A stretch of DNA of 64,000 nt from Aricia agestis (Eukaryota > Arthropoda > Insecta > Lepidoptera > Lycaenidae), in NCBI RefSeq assembly GCF_905147365.1, contig NC_056420.1:5838001-5902000 (forward strand), read 5' to 3'. Both the position numbers and the translations under genes were made by a program. Below are positions 20,208-30,777 of this stretch, piece by piece. How positions within the stretch are numbered: position 1 is the stretch's first letter; every line of letters begins with the position of its first letter. Under the pieces are notes generated by a model. That model was not told where the DNA came from, searched no databases, and saw only the letters and a program-made list of their open reading frames with translations.

Positions 20208-23200
20208 ATGGAAAACATTATTAGCTTTCAAGAAGACTTGTACCAACGCATGGTAAAGGCAAAAACAAATTTTAAGAAATCACCCAAAGAGCGCATTACC
20301 AAAGAATATGTAGATGGTAGATTAGAAATTCTTGAACAGTTGTGGTTTGAATTTTTGTCTGGTCACAAAGACTTAATAAGAAATTATCCAGCCAAAGATG
20401 TCAAAAGCTCAATTTATGTTACCAATGATTTTTATGATAAGGCTGAAGAATTTTATTTAGAGTATAAGTGTGATCTCAAAACTTTATGCAAAAAATTTGA
20501 ATCAAAGGTAACAGTTAAGGGTAATGAATCGATATCTTCAAATAAAACGCATGCAAACTATCCACAAATAAACATACCTTATTTTTCTGGAAATTACCAA
20601 GAGTGGACATCGTTCAAATCTCTCTTCAAGTCTCTTGTTATAAACAACGAATGTTTTGATGAGATTCAAAAGCTTCACTACCTCAAATGTTACCTCAAAG
20701 GAGAAGCTGAACAATTAATTAAACATGTAGCTATTGAAGAGGGAAGCTTTGAGCGTTGTTGGCTAATGGTGAATGAACGATACAACGATAAAAAGTGGAT
20801 ATGTCATCACGTTCTAAAAAGACTTTTGAGTCAAGGAAACCTCACCACCGAGTCCAGTAGTGGGCTTAAGGAACTTGTAGACACTACAAATGAATGTATG
20901 GCTTCTCTGGCAAGTTTAGGTATTAAAGTTGACACGTGGGATGTAATTGTAATACATCTTATCAATCTGAAGTTAGACCCAGAAACGCGACGTCAGTGGG
21001 AGTTTTACTGTACCGCAAAAACTACTTCTGACGAATTGCCCACTTATAAACTTTTTGAAGGTTTCCTCAAAGAACGGTTTTCAGCTATTAACCGATTGTC
21101 ACAATCAAGTAATAAACCTTCTAATATTACTACTAAAATAAAGTCTTTACATATTTCTAATACTGTAACTTGTGTCCTCTGTAAAGACTACCACAGAATT
21201 AACCAATGTACGCAGTTCCATAAAGCGTCAGTTGACACACGCCGCAAAATCGTCACTGACAATAACTTGTGCTTTAATTGCTTGGGTAGTGGTCACTCTG
21301 TCAAAGAATGCCGCAGCAAGGTGAAATGTCGGGTGTGTAAACGAGCACATAACTCTCTTTTACACCCTAAGGGTGACAACAACGGAAACAATGAAGCAAG
21401 TGAGAGTGTTGCCGCGTCTAATGATACTTCCACGCAATTAGTCTCATCTGTTTCATCTAGCAAACGTACTTATCAGCAAGTATTACTTGCAACAGCTTTA
21501 GTTAAAGCATCTTCCCGAAGCGGAGAAAACTTTATATTACGAGCCTTAATCGATCAAGGATCGCAGTCTTCATTCATAACCGAATCGGCTGTACAATTCC
21601 TAGGACTGAAGAAGATATCAGCTGAGGGACAAATATCATGCTTGGGTGGCAGTGCAACCATCGTCTCCAAAGCAACAGTTAATATTCAGCTCCAGTCTCT
21701 ATATTATGACCCCTATTTTACAATAACAGTACGGGCATACGTGATTAACAAATGTATCACGTCCTTTCTACCCAGCAAAAAGGTAGACACTATACAGTGG
21801 GATGAACTACATTCCCTTAATTTAGCTGATCCGGAGTATAATATTCCGAACAAGATCGACATCCTTTTGGGCGCAGAAGTGCATGCGCAGATAATTAAAG
21901 ACGGCCTCAAAAAGGGACCACTTGGCACACCTTTGGCTCAAGCAACAAGCTTGGGATGGATCTTATCAGGTGTAGTCAACGGTAATGCTAAACCGAGTGG
22001 TCAATTTACATCACTACATTGTTGTACTCGCTCGGACGATAACAACAATCTCTTAAAGAAATTTTGGGAAATTGAATCAGATATTCAAATGCCAAAGGAA
22101 CGTTTATTTACTCACGATGAACAACGATGTGAAGAATACTTTGCGAAGACAACACATAGAGATCCAGATGGTCGCTATGTCGTTCGTCTTCCGTTCAAGA
22201 ACCAGAATCCTCAAGTAACATCTTCACTGGAAATTGCAGAGAAAAGGCTGAAATCACTAGAACACAGATTAAATAAAGATAAAACATTACAAACCAAATA
22301 TAATGAAGTAATAAATGAATATCTCATTCTTAATCATATGGAACTTATACCTGAAACAGAAATCAACAATGAAAATGCCGTTTACTTACCACATCACGCG
22401 GTCGTGAGAGATGATAAAACGACTACAAAGGTGAGAGTTGTTTTCGACGCGTCCTGCAAAGGAAAAAATAACAAATCACTGAATGATCACCTCCTAGTAG
22501 GACCGACAATCCAACCAGAACTTAGACATATCATCATGAAGTGGCGCACGGCACCCATATGTCTTTCAGCTGACATTATTAAGATGTTTAGGCAAGTGAA
22601 GATGGATGAACGGGACAATAATTATCAAAGAATCCTATGGAGAAAAAATCCTTATGAGAAAATAAACCATTATAGACTTACCAGAGTTACTTTCGGTACA
22701 GCTTCTGCACCTTACCTGGCTGTAAAGGCACTCCAGCAAGTAGCGCGTGACCACGAAGAAGAATATCCTATAGCAGCTCAGAAAACATTAAATGATTTCT
22801 ACGTAGATGATTTTATGAGTGGAGTTGAAAATGTGAACGAAGGTATTAAGCTGTTTAAGGAAATGAATGAGTTACTAGGTAAGGCGGGTTTCAAACTACA
22901 AAAATGGATAAGCAACAATGAAAAACTTAATGAACTAATGGAAGGAAAGGATGGGACTACAGGAAAGGGAAAGGATAAGGAAATAAAAGAAGATGAACTA
23001 GTAAAAATAATGGGACTTACCTTTGACCGAAGCGAAGACGCGTTCCGTTTCGTAGTAAACCTCCCGACGCTGCAGGAACCTGTAACAAAAAGAAAAATTA
23101 TATCGGACATAGCACGTTTTTATGACCCGCTAGGGTGGGTTGGACCTAACATATTATTAGCCAAGATAATGATACAAAAGCTGTGGCTCGCAGGTATTGA

Positions 23201-25355
23201 CTGGGACGAAGTCGCCCCAGACAATTTACTAAAAGAATGGTTAACTTACCGTAGTGAACAAATTAAATTGACTAAAATACGTGTACCAAGATGGTTGGGG
23301 ACATCTAAAGCTGATCGCGAAGTTGAGCTGCATGGTTTTTGCGACGCATCTAAATCAGCGTACGCAGCAGTGGTGTACATTCGAACTTTGGATCCTGAAG
23401 GCAAGGTTAACGTCTCATTAGTTACAGCAAAATCGAGAGTCGCACCTGTGAAGCAAGTCTCAATACCGAGACTTGAATTATGCGGTGCAGTCATGGTAAC
23501 TAGATTGTTAATCGAAGTAGCAACCATACTAAATATTGCAAAACCCAACTTGCACGCCTGGACGGACTCAAATGTCGTTCTGGCATGGTTAAATAAACAT
23601 CCCAGCAAGTGGAGTGTGTTTGTAGCAAATAGGGTATCAGAAATTTTAACAAACTTAGACCCGCCCAATTGGTCGCACGTTAGCTCTAAACATAACCCAG
23701 CTGACTGCGCCTCTCGCGGTCTAAGCCCAGCTGAATTGATTAACAATTGGCCAATATGGTACAGCGGACCAGAATTTTTAGCTAAACCAACCATTGCCTA
23801 CAATAAACCTAACAAATTAGAAACTGATTTAGAGATTGTTCAAGCTCACTGTACTACGTTAGACGATAATGCTTTACTAAATAGATTCTCTACTTTAACA
23901 AAGGCAAAAAGAGTACTAGCCTATTGCATGCGGTTCATCAATAACACTAAGAAAACTACTACTAAAAACGCTACTACTTACCTTACAACTACAGAATTAA
24001 ATGAAGCCTTAAACATTTACATTAAAAACTGTCAATTAAGCTACTTTAGTGAAGAAATAAAGAAAATTAAATTAAAACAAGACTTACCCAAAAGCTCCAA
24101 TATAAAATCACTTACGCCATATTTGGATGAACACGGTATTTTGAGAGTAGGAGGACGATTACATCAATCAGATTTGTTAACATTCACGCGAAAACATCCC
24201 ATCATTATACCTAAAAACTGTCGCCTTGCTCAACTCATTGTGACTGATGCCCACAAAAACTCTCTTCATGGAGGACCGCAAGCCACTTTATGTCTCGTTC
24301 AGACGAGATATTGGATCATTGGTGGCAAACAGATGGCAAAATCTCATTACCGTTCATGTGTCATATGTGTCAAAAACGCCGCCATCTCAAAAACACCTTT
24401 GATGGGTCAACTACCTACAGCTAGGATCACTCCATCTCGACCGTTCAGCCACAGTGGACTGGACTACGCAGGCCCAATCCAAATAAGAATGAGCAAAGGC
24501 AGAGGCAATCGATCGTACAAAGGATATATCGCTTTGTTTATTTGTATGGCAACAAGGACCATTCATTTAGAAGTTGTAAGTGACCTAACATCAGAAGGCT
24601 TCTTACAGGCTTTCAAGAGATTTGTAGCCAGACGTGGCCATTGTTCAAATCTTTGGAGCGACAATGGCACGAATTTTATTGGAGCATCAACTGAGCTCAA
24701 AAAACATTATATAGCTGAGCAGAAGCAGCTGCTCACAGAAGTTGCCGAAGCATTAGCAGTCACTAATTGTGAATGGCATTTTATACCCCCCCATTCCCCC
24801 AACTTTGGAGGTTTGTGGGAGGCAGGTGTAAAATCGGTAAAGTACCACTTGAAAAGAATCGTTGGCAACTCCACCCTAACCTACGAGGAGATGGCAACGG
24901 TCCTTGCTCAAGTGGAAGCATGTCTGAACTCTCGTCCGTTGTCGGTGATCAAAGACGATCCAGACACCATTTTGACACCCGGACATTTTCTCATCGGAGA
25001 ACCACTGGTAACAGTTCCTAATCAGAACCTAGAGACATTAAATGTAAGTTCATTAAGGAGGTGGCAACACGCTCAACGTATGCTTCAGGCTTTTTGGCGA
25101 CAATGGTCGCAAGAATACCTCACCAAATTTTTAGTGCGATATAAAGCGAATTCAGCGTCCATTCACCAATTCAAAGTTGGTGACACTGTTATCATTAAGG
25201 AAGATAACATGCCTCCCTGTCGCTGGCTTTATGGCAGAGTGACTGTCACTCATCCTGGCAAAGACAATATAGTACGTGTAGTTACTCTTCGAACGAAGTC
25301 AGGTTATCTTAAGAGACCTACTTCAAAACTTTGTATACTTCCCATTGCGGAATAA
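20208..25355 (+). CDS. BEL/Pao gag-pol polyprotein (BEL-1)
   Basis: A 1715-residue polyprotein that should package element RNA, reverse-transcribe it and integrate the cDNA. Domains in order: N-terminal coiled region; DUF1759 gag-like domain (about 120-200); CCHC-type knuckles, with CX2C at 322, CFNCLGSGHSVKEC at 355-368 and a CX2C-H motif at 374; aspartic protease with DQGS at 449-452 (instead of the common DSG/DTG); reverse transcriptase (about 730-900) with YVDD at 865-868; Peptidase_A17/Pao region; RNase H with Asp1046; integrase zinc finger (His1349, His1354, Cys1384, Cys1387); integrase core with Asp1419, Asp1485 and Glu1538; C-terminal DUF5641-like region (about 1620-1715). The start ATG has a favourable AAAC-ATG-G context and no upstream in-frame competitor is needed. 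No stop or frameshift is seen. The Gln in DQGS may be a family variant, and protease activity is not certain. Confidence 0.95.
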   Translation: MENIISFQEDLYQRMVKAKTNFKKSPKERITKEYVDGRLEILEQLWFEFLSGHKDLIRNYPAKDVKSSIYVTNDFYDKAEEFYLEYKCDLKTLCKKFESKVTVKGNESISSNKTHANYPQINIPYFSGNYQEWTSFKSLFKSLVINNECFDEIQKLHYLKCYLKGEAEQLIKHVAIEEGSFERCWLMVNERYNDKKWICHHVLKRLLSQGNLTTESSSGLKELVDTTNECMASLASLGIKVDTWDVIVIHLINLKLDPETRRQWEFYCTAKTTSDELPTYKLFEGFLKERFSAINRLSQSSNKPSNITTKIKSLHISNTVTCVLCKDYHRINQCTQFHKASVDTRRKIVTDNNLCFNCLGSGHSVKECRSKVKCRVCKRAHNSLLHPKGDNNGNNEASESVAASNDTSTQLVSSVSSSKRTYQQVLLATALVKASSRSGENFILRALIDQGSQSSFITESAVQFLGLKKISAEGQISCLGGSATIVSKATVNIQLQSLYYDPYFTITVRAYVINKCITSFLPSKKVDTIQWDELHSLNLADPEYNIPNKIDILLGAEVHAQIIKDGLKKGPLGTPLAQATSLGWILSGVVNGNAKPSGQFTSLHCCTRSDDNNNLLKKFWEIESDIQMPKERLFTHDEQRCEEYFAKTTHRDPDGRYVVRLPFKNQNPQVTSSLEIAEKRLKSLEHRLNKDKTLQTKYNEVINEYLILNHMELIPETEINNENAVYLPHHAVVRDDKTTTKVRVVFDASCKGKNNKSLNDHLLVGPTIQPELRHIIMKWRTAPICLSADIIKMFRQVKMDERDNNYQRILWRKNPYEKINHYRLTRVTFGTASAPYLAVKALQQVARDHEEEYPIAAQKTLNDFYVDDFMSGVENVNEGIKLFKEMNELLGKAGFKLQKWISNNEKLNELMEGKDGTTGKGKDKEIKEDELVKIMGLTFDRSEDAFRFVVNLPTLQEPVTKRKIISDIARFYDPLGWVGPNILLAKIMIQKLWLAGIDWDEVAPDNLLKEWLTYRSEQIKLTKIRVPRWLGTSKADREVELHGFCDASKSAYAAVVYIRTLDPEGKVNVSLVTAKSRVAPVKQVSIPRLELCGAVMVTRLLIEVATILNIAKPNLHAWTDSNVVLAWLNKHPSKWSVFVANRVSEILTNLDPPNWSHVSSKHNPADCASRGLSPAELINNWPIWYSGPEFLAKPTIAYNKPNKLETDLEIVQAHCTTLDDNALLNRFSTLTKAKRVLAYCMRFINNTKKTTTKNATTYLTTTELNEALNIYIKNCQLSYFSEEIKKIKLKQDLPKSSNIKSLTPYLDEHGILRVGGRLHQSDLLTFTRKHPIIIPKNCRLAQLIVTDAHKNSLHGGPQATLCLVQTRYWIIGGKQMAKSHYRSCVICVKNAAISKTPLMGQLPTARITPSRPFSHSGLDYAGPIQIRMSKGRGNRSYKGYIALFICMATRTIHLEVVSDLTSEGFLQAFKRFVARRGHCSNLWSDNGTNFIGASTELKKHYIAEQKQLLTEVAEALAVTNCEWHFIPPHSPNFGGLWEAGVKSVKYHLKRIVGNSTLTYEEMATVLAQVEACLNSRPLSVIKDDPDTILTPGHFLIGEPLVTVPNQNLETLNVSSLRRWQHAQRMLQAFWRQWSQEYLTKFLVRYKANSASIHQFKVGDTVIIKEDNMPPCRWLYGRVTVTHPGKDNIVRVVTLRTKSGYLKRPTSKLCILPIAE

Positions 25356-25542
25356 ATATTATGTACCCATAAAATTGTTCTCATGGTTTAAAATAAGAAA
25401 ATGTAGATACCTACTTTTATACAGTCCATTTACTTGTTTGATATGTAACACTATGACAATCTAAAGTGTATTTTTAAAATAGACTTGTAATTTTTATTTC
25501 AAAATTTATAAGTCCAAAGGTCTTACTTAAAACTTTGGCCTT

Positions 25543-25553
25543 GGTGGGCGGCA
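25543..25553 (+). promoter_or_regulatory. BEL-1 polypurine tract
   Basis: GGTGGGCGGCA directly abuts the 3' LTR start, a form common in BEL/Pao elements. It primes plus-strand DNA synthesis. Confidence 0.8.
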
Positions 25554-25797
25554 TGTATAATATTTATCTTAGTGCTGCCATCTAGCGTCATACAATATCC
25601 GCTGTGTGTTAGTGTATTATTAGACACTTTAGTTTTGCCATCTACCACTAGATGGCAGGCGAGTCGTTGTAGATCGCACTATAGAAGTTACTTTCATATT
25701 AATATAAGTATCCTCATTCATTTGAATAAAAAACTTGATCCGTACTCAAACCCGAGTTTCATTGACACACCTATAGGCACCTATACGAGTTTGTACA
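25554..25797 (+). repeat. BEL-1 3' LTR
   Basis: Same length and sequence as 19206-19449. The AATAAA at 25725-25730 would serve 3' end formation. Followed by target copy CATCG. Confidence 0.95.
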
Positions 25798-26069
25798 CAT
25801 CGTAGACTTATTAACAAAAATACTTATAAAAAAAAATCCATTACTATTCAAGTAATAATATTAATAACCTTAGTTTTTGAAATACGCATTTATTTGAGGT
25901 AATTAAAATTTTAGGTCACGTCTTTTAAAATGTATCAGCTCATATTAGGCCATTGCCACCATGCTTGCGAAGCTATGATATCTACAACATGCATAATTAT
26001 TTTTGACAATCATACGCAATCATAGACCAAGACACATTCATAATTGCTCGTGTGTTCTATCAGGAAATT

Positions 26070-26192
26070 GATTCCTAGGCAGTTGACAGACCAACGTCAT
26101 TTGGTCGGATCATATCAATTCAATTATGTTAATTGTGATCACAAATCGTAACGCGACCAAACAACGTAGGTCCCCCATCTGCCTAGGAATCT
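26070..26192. mobile_element. short TIR element
   Basis: Termini GATTCCTAGGCAG and its inverse enclose about 95 bp. No clear target duplication. Confidence 0.45.
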
Positions 26193-26221
26193 CTGATAGT
26201 AGTTAATACATACAATGTGCC

Positions 26222-26384
26222 AATCTAAGCTCGGGTGCGTAGTAGCGGCCATCGAGATAGATACCTTACGAGTATGAAACCGCCATAGACGACGCGCACC
26301 TGGCCGCAACGCGACCAGCGGCCACACCATACTTTCGATGGCTGCCGCGGCCTGGCCGCTAGTGCCCGCCCGGGCTAAGTCTAG
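26222..26384. mobile_element. GC-rich TIR element
   Basis: Left ATCTAAGCTCGGGTGCG and TAGCGGCC pair imperfectly with right GGCCGCTAGTGCCCGCCCGGGCTAAG. It lies next to the 26380 element. Confidence 0.4.
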
Positions 26385-26570
26385 ATGTATTAGCGCCCGC
26401 GTGAACGAGCGGTTTGGCCGCTATTCCGCGAGATCACAAGCAATTATTGTATGTAATATGTCAGCACTACCGTGCCACTATTTAAATAAATCGCTACATA
26501 TAAGAACATAATCTCGCGGTGTAGCGACCAAAACGCGCGTTCGCGCGGACGTAGGTACATAAATCTAATC
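26380..26570. mobile_element. TIR MITE (CGCGAACGAGCGGTTTGG family)
   Basis: Arms of about 55 bp pair imperfectly (GCGTGAACGAGCGGTTTGGC left, inverse on the right through CGCGGTGTAGCGACC). The core is AT-rich. One arm recurs at 17087-17175. Confidence 0.55.
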
Positions 26571-27702
26571 TAAGATAGCACTATACGGATTTTGAAGACG
26601 GCAGCTGAAGCTGAACAATTTTTCCTTTATCCTTTATAATAAGAACCCTCTAAAGCCGGAACAAGAGCATCGCTTGTAATTAGCATTCTTTTTAGAAGGA
26701 ATCCGTCGGAAAAACTTGTGAAACTTTGCTCATTTCACATCCACAAACTCGGCTTACTGCTGCAGTCACAAAATACTTTTGCATTTATTTTTCAGCATTT
26801 AGCGCTCCTTTTTAGAAAACGATGTTTATAATATGTCCTGTTGATAGAGACAAATTATCAACCCATCATGGTAGTCCTAGATTTTCAAAGTGAAAAAAAA
26901 AAGTGGCACTCAGTACGATAAATGTAGTAAAGTCTGCTCTGTCAACTCTGTAATTCTGTCTACTCTGGTAAAGTAAGGTTGTCACATTTTTTTTTATTAT
27001 ATTAAACATGTAAATATATTACTAACATAATGCAAATACAATAGCAAAATAAATATTGAACGTTCAGCCTTGCAAAAGGAAAATAAGTTCACTTTTTTTA
27101 TTCTTCTCTTCTTCATCTTAAAAGTATTTATAAAATGTTATGAATTGCAATCCCAGAAACCGATTGTTATTAATTCGTATGGTAGTGATTGTAGGAAACC
27201 TTAGATATTATTTTAAAATAGATATTATGAAGAATTAGGAATTTAGGAATTTTAATTAAATTAGGAAGAATCTTTAAATGTAATTTACTACCTCATAGGA
27301 TTTTTAAATGTAACATTTATTGTGTAAAATAATATTATTATGATACGAAAATTTCAATACTCCGAGATCCGAAACGAGGGATTACAACATCCGTAGTGTA
27401 AATATGATCCGATAACTAAATTGGCAATTAGTGTAAATTACATTATGTATGGATCCCGTCGTGTTTTGTCATGAAACACTAATAGGATTTAAACGAAGAT
27501 GTTTGTAAATTATCGTTAAACGGAAATGTTTGTTTTCAATTATTGTTTTTGGTAGGAAACGAAGGAAGTTTTACTTCGAAATATTGTTTATCATGATTTT
27601 ATATTCTACGAATTTGGACTATTTAAGATGAGTGATGAGAATTAGGTATCGATTATTTTACCTTTAAGAATTAAATAATATTAATTATTTTCAACAAGAT
27701 GA
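26571..27702. other. nothing recognised
   Basis: AT-rich with short direct duplications such as ATTTAGGAATTTTAATTAAATTAGGAA near 27240. No gene is visible. Confidence 0.4.
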
Positions 27703-27870
27703 CGCCCGCCACTCCGTTGCGGTAACAAAACCGTATCTGTGTGCTTTCCCGGGACTCAGAGTATCTCCATATCAAATTTCATCTAAATCGGTCAGAGCGG
27801 TTTAGGCGTGAAGAGGTTATAGACGTACAGACAAACAGAAACACAGACACACTTTCGCATTTATAATATA
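27703..27870 (-). mobile_element. Helitron-like fragment
   Basis: GATGACGCCCGCCACTCCGTTGCGG through AGCGGTTTAGGCGTGAAGAGG to the CATTTATAATAT end. A LINE tail begins directly after it. Confidence 0.5.
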
Positions 27871-27877
27871 TTTTTTT

Positions 27878-29065
27878 AATGAAATAAGGGAGCAAACGAG
27901 CAAACGGATCACCTGATGGAAAGCAACTACCGTCGCCCATGGACACTCGCAACATCAGAAGAGCTGCAGGTGCGTTGCCAGCCTTTTAAAAGGGAATACG
28001 CTCTCTTCTTGAAGATTTGCAGGTCGTTTAGGTCCGGAAATGTGATAGTTCGTTCTGGTGACAGTTTGTTCCAGAGTTTTACAGTGCGCGGCAGAAAGTT
28101 ACGCGAGAAACGCACGGTGGAAGACTGCCACTCATTAAGATGATGAGGATGGTATGTTTTTCGCGTGGGACGATGGCAAAAAGTTACAGGTGGTATGATT
28201 CCGAACAATTCCTCAGAGCACTCCCCGTGATACAACCGATAGAGGATGCAGAGTGAAGCTACATCTCGGCGTAATTCCAGGGGGTCCAAGCTGTTTGAAA
28301 CACTATGGCAGTCAACAATTCGAGCGGCCCTTCGTTGGATACGATCCAAAGGGAGCAGTTGGTATGTTAGCGCCCCTGCCCAGCGGGGCTAAAATGGTCA
28401 GATTTAGCAATTGCTCTCAATCAATTCAGCAAATGAATTGTCAAAACTGTCAAACTGACAAATGTCTAATCAGTACAAAAAACAGAAATGAATTGGAAGC
28501 AGAGTTGCATTTTGCGATTATAGAAAATGAATCATATTATGATTCATATCATGATTCTTCAAAGCGACCATTTTAGCCCCGCAGAGATGAGAACAATATT
28601 CCATATAAGGCCGAACTTGCGCCTTGTAGAGTTGTAGGCGTTGGTACGGACTGAAGTACTTACTGTCTCGCTCTGTTCAGAACACCAAGCTTCTTCGAGG
28701 CTAACTTGGCCTTACCCTCAAGATGATATTATAGAAGCTGGACTTCGTTTGATATGTAGTATTTCAATGCTAGGGGAGATGGTTAAAGATGTGCCCTCAA
28801 AACATGGATAATATACGACCATTGGTGACTTTTTAGTGGTGAACGCGCAGACACAATGTCTTGGCGGGGTTAAATTAGACTAAGTTACGTCTACCCCATT
28901 CAGAGACCTTCTCCAATGAATTCTCCACCTTAGACACAAGTCCGTTTCGACTCTCAATAATATTTAGCCGAGAATATGGGGGAGCCGGTATATACAGCAT
29001 CTGTACTATCATCCGCATAGCAATAAATGCCGTTGGTCTGTAACATGTCATATTAGTATGGAGTC
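27878..29065 (-). pseudogene. 5'-truncated CR1/Jockey-type LINE reverse-transcriptase fragment
   Basis: Read on the minus strand, the fragment opens in the RT palm (catalytic YADD at 29008-29019), continues through a KVENSLEKVSEWGRRNLV-like segment, and ends in a 140-residue frame (28349-27927) with IQRRAARIVDCHS, LDPLELRRDVASL, HPHHLNEWQSSTVRFSRNF and FKKRAYSLLKGW motifs, a stop after VHGRR and the GCCCCCTTATTTCATT tail. Frameshifts break the upstream part, and a MITE (28383-28581) interrupts it. The order matches the C-terminal third of lepidopteran CR1/Jockey-group ORF2. The clade call is tentative. Not functional. Confidence 0.8.
28383..28581. mobile_element. GCGGGGCTAAAATGGTC MITE, copy 1
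   Basis: 199 bp with 17-bp TIRs GCGGGGCTAAAATGGTC. The internal body includes CAATTCAGCAAATGAATTG and GAATCATATTATGATTC. It splits the LINE sequence, leaving at most a 1-2 bp duplication. Confidence 0.8.
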
Positions 29066-29191
29066 TCATTATAGTACTGTAAGTAATATTTCCTAAGTTA
29101 TATTATGTAGGTATAATTATGGATAAGAATTCTGATTTTACTTTTTCACCCATGAAATTTTTCAAAAGTAGGTACGTAATATTTTAGTCCT

Positions 29192-29462
29192 GCGGGGCTA
29201 AAATGGTCGCTTTGAAGAATCATGATATGAATCATAACAATATGATTCATTTTTCTAAAATCGCAAAATGCAACTCTGCTTGCAATTCATTTCTGTATTT
29301 TTGTACTGATTTGACATTTGTCAGTTTGACAGTTTTGACAATTCATTTGCTGAATTGATTCAATCAATTCAGCAAATGAATTGTCAAAACTTTTAGCGAT
29401 TCCTCTTGAGAGTGTAGCGATTCCTCTCAAGAGGAATCGCTAAATGTGACCATTTTAGCCCC
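29192..29462. mobile_element. GCGGGGCTAAAATGGTC MITE, copy 2, rearranged
   Basis: Opposite orientation to copy 1 and about 70 bp longer. The extra length is two inverted self-duplications: a 29-bp perfect palindrome (29332-29360 with 29362-29390, 1-nt spacer) and a second repeat of the AGCGATTCCTCT block (29393-29442). The right TIR has lost its final GC. Confidence 0.75.
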
Positions 29463-29942
29463 ACTGCTCAAAGAACACTGTTGGCACAGTCTTTTGTTTG
29501 TAAAAATAAAATATTTGAAAAATCTTCGACAAAATAATATTGCGGAGCACATTTTATAGGATGGTTGCTGTAGATGACTCAACTGGTAAAAAAATATGAA
29601 TACTCATTATTTAGAAATAAAATATTAAATTGTTCTAAAATATTATTGTTCTCAACTATAACAACAGCAATAATTCTCGTTTAAAGCAACCTGGATAATT
29701 TCGGCTAATGCATTGTCCAGACGCGGTAATTTAATAAGAGGCAGGGAAATACAGGCTCAGATTAAATACAAACAAAGATATTATATTAGGAGAAGGAAAA
29801 ACGGAAGAAAAGAAAGAGATGTTGTCTACTTGTTATGTTACATTTTTGTGTGTGTGTGTCTCTAGTCGATTAAAATTTTAAATACTGTTAGAAGTTCAAA
29901 TTTGTATAAAAGATAAATTTTAACACAATGCACTTTTGGTAG
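29463..29942. other. nothing recognised
   Basis: AT-rich with a (TG)n run near 29853. Confidence 0.4.
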
Positions 29943-30003
29943 ACTAGGTTAAAGTTTTAAGTCGGTAGAAGTTGATTCTACCGACTTAAAACTTTAATCT
30001 AGT
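29943..30003. repeat. compact hairpin
   Basis: 28-bp arms (29943-29970 and 29976-30003) pair with one mismatch (a G-T in RNA terms) around a 5-nt loop. Inner arm AGTCGGTAGAA. Confidence 0.75.
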
Positions 30004-30073
30004 ATTAAAGATCCGTGATGCATTTTTAACGCAATAAAGACGTACCTAATTTCAATGTCACAAAATTGGACTG

Positions 30074-30116
30074 CAACACAAACACTCAGACATTATATGT
30101 CTGAGTGTTTGTGTTG
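30074..30116. repeat. compact perfect hairpin
   Basis: CAACACAAACACTCAGACAT pairs exactly with 30097-30116 around a 3-nt loop. Confidence 0.8.
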
Positions 30117-30636
30117 GTAAATTTTACCGTTGGAGTCCGGGACAATACTAAAAAGTGAGGCAGCAAATAACATCTTTCTCTTTTATATTGTCTTCGATCT
30201 ACGTACTTGTTTATATTCAATATCTTTAGATAGAGACTATCAGAGCAGTTTAACGCGGAGGAAAACAATTATGGCGGACGTAAATGCGGTACGGGCTGTA
30301 AACAAGCGTTATTAGGACTCCGTAGGACACAAAGAAGGCCATTATAGTATTATTGGATACGCAACGGCTTTTTATCGTCCAATAACATAGAAAATTCATA
30401 AAAAGTTATTATATTGTTAACTGTTTGCACGCGCCAGTTTTGATGATCGCTTTGAATTTGAGAGTAATTTTCTTTTTAAAGGTCGATCTGACCAGTGTAC
30501 ACACTGAGTCCGACAGATTGGCCTGCGATCAGTTCGACCGGATCGATCGGACTTTCCGTAGTTTAGATGTGAATATGAAAATTTAACATTTCAGAAGTAA
30601 CAACAGCCTTACCTTTCATAACTTAACACTTGACAT
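30117..30636. other. nothing recognised
   Basis: Two opposed 60-codon frames only. Confidence 0.4.
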
Positions 30637-30639
30637 TTA

Positions 30640-30777
30640 GGGCCTGTTTCACCACTTTCTGATTAGTGCCTGATAAAGTATTCACCATTTAACTTGACAG
30701 ACAGAGTATGGAGAATCTGTCAAAAAAGTTGTGGATAGCCTATCAGGCACTTTATCAGGAAGTGGTGAAACAGGCCC
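30640..30777. mobile_element. PIF/Harbinger-like MITE
   Basis: 138 bp. TIRs of about 40 bp begin GGGCCTGTTTCACCACTT, flanked by TTA at 30637-30639 and 30778-30780. GGGCCTG ends with a 3-bp TTA duplication are typical of PIF/Harbinger. A degenerate copy is at 62268-62379. Confidence 0.8.

Larger units (their letters stand above)
19206..25797 (+). mobile_element. BEL-1: complete BEL/Pao LTR retrotransposon
   Basis: 6592-bp element with 244-bp LTRs starting TGTATAAT and ending TTGTACA, flanked by CATCG at 19201-19205 and 25798-25802. Order: LTR, primer site, about 740-bp leader, single gag-pol ORF, polypurine tract, LTR. The LTRs read as identical and the ORF is unbroken, so the insertion is young and the copy may be autonomous. 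No env frame lies between the ORF stop and the 3' LTR. Confidence 0.95.

Noticed and set aside
23246..23794. 182-codon minus-strand frame
   Set aside because: Shadow of the BEL-1 RNase H region; no family motif.
25356..25542. Possible env gene in BEL-1
   Set aside because: Only 187 bp lie between the gag-pol stop and the polypurine tract and no frame is open.
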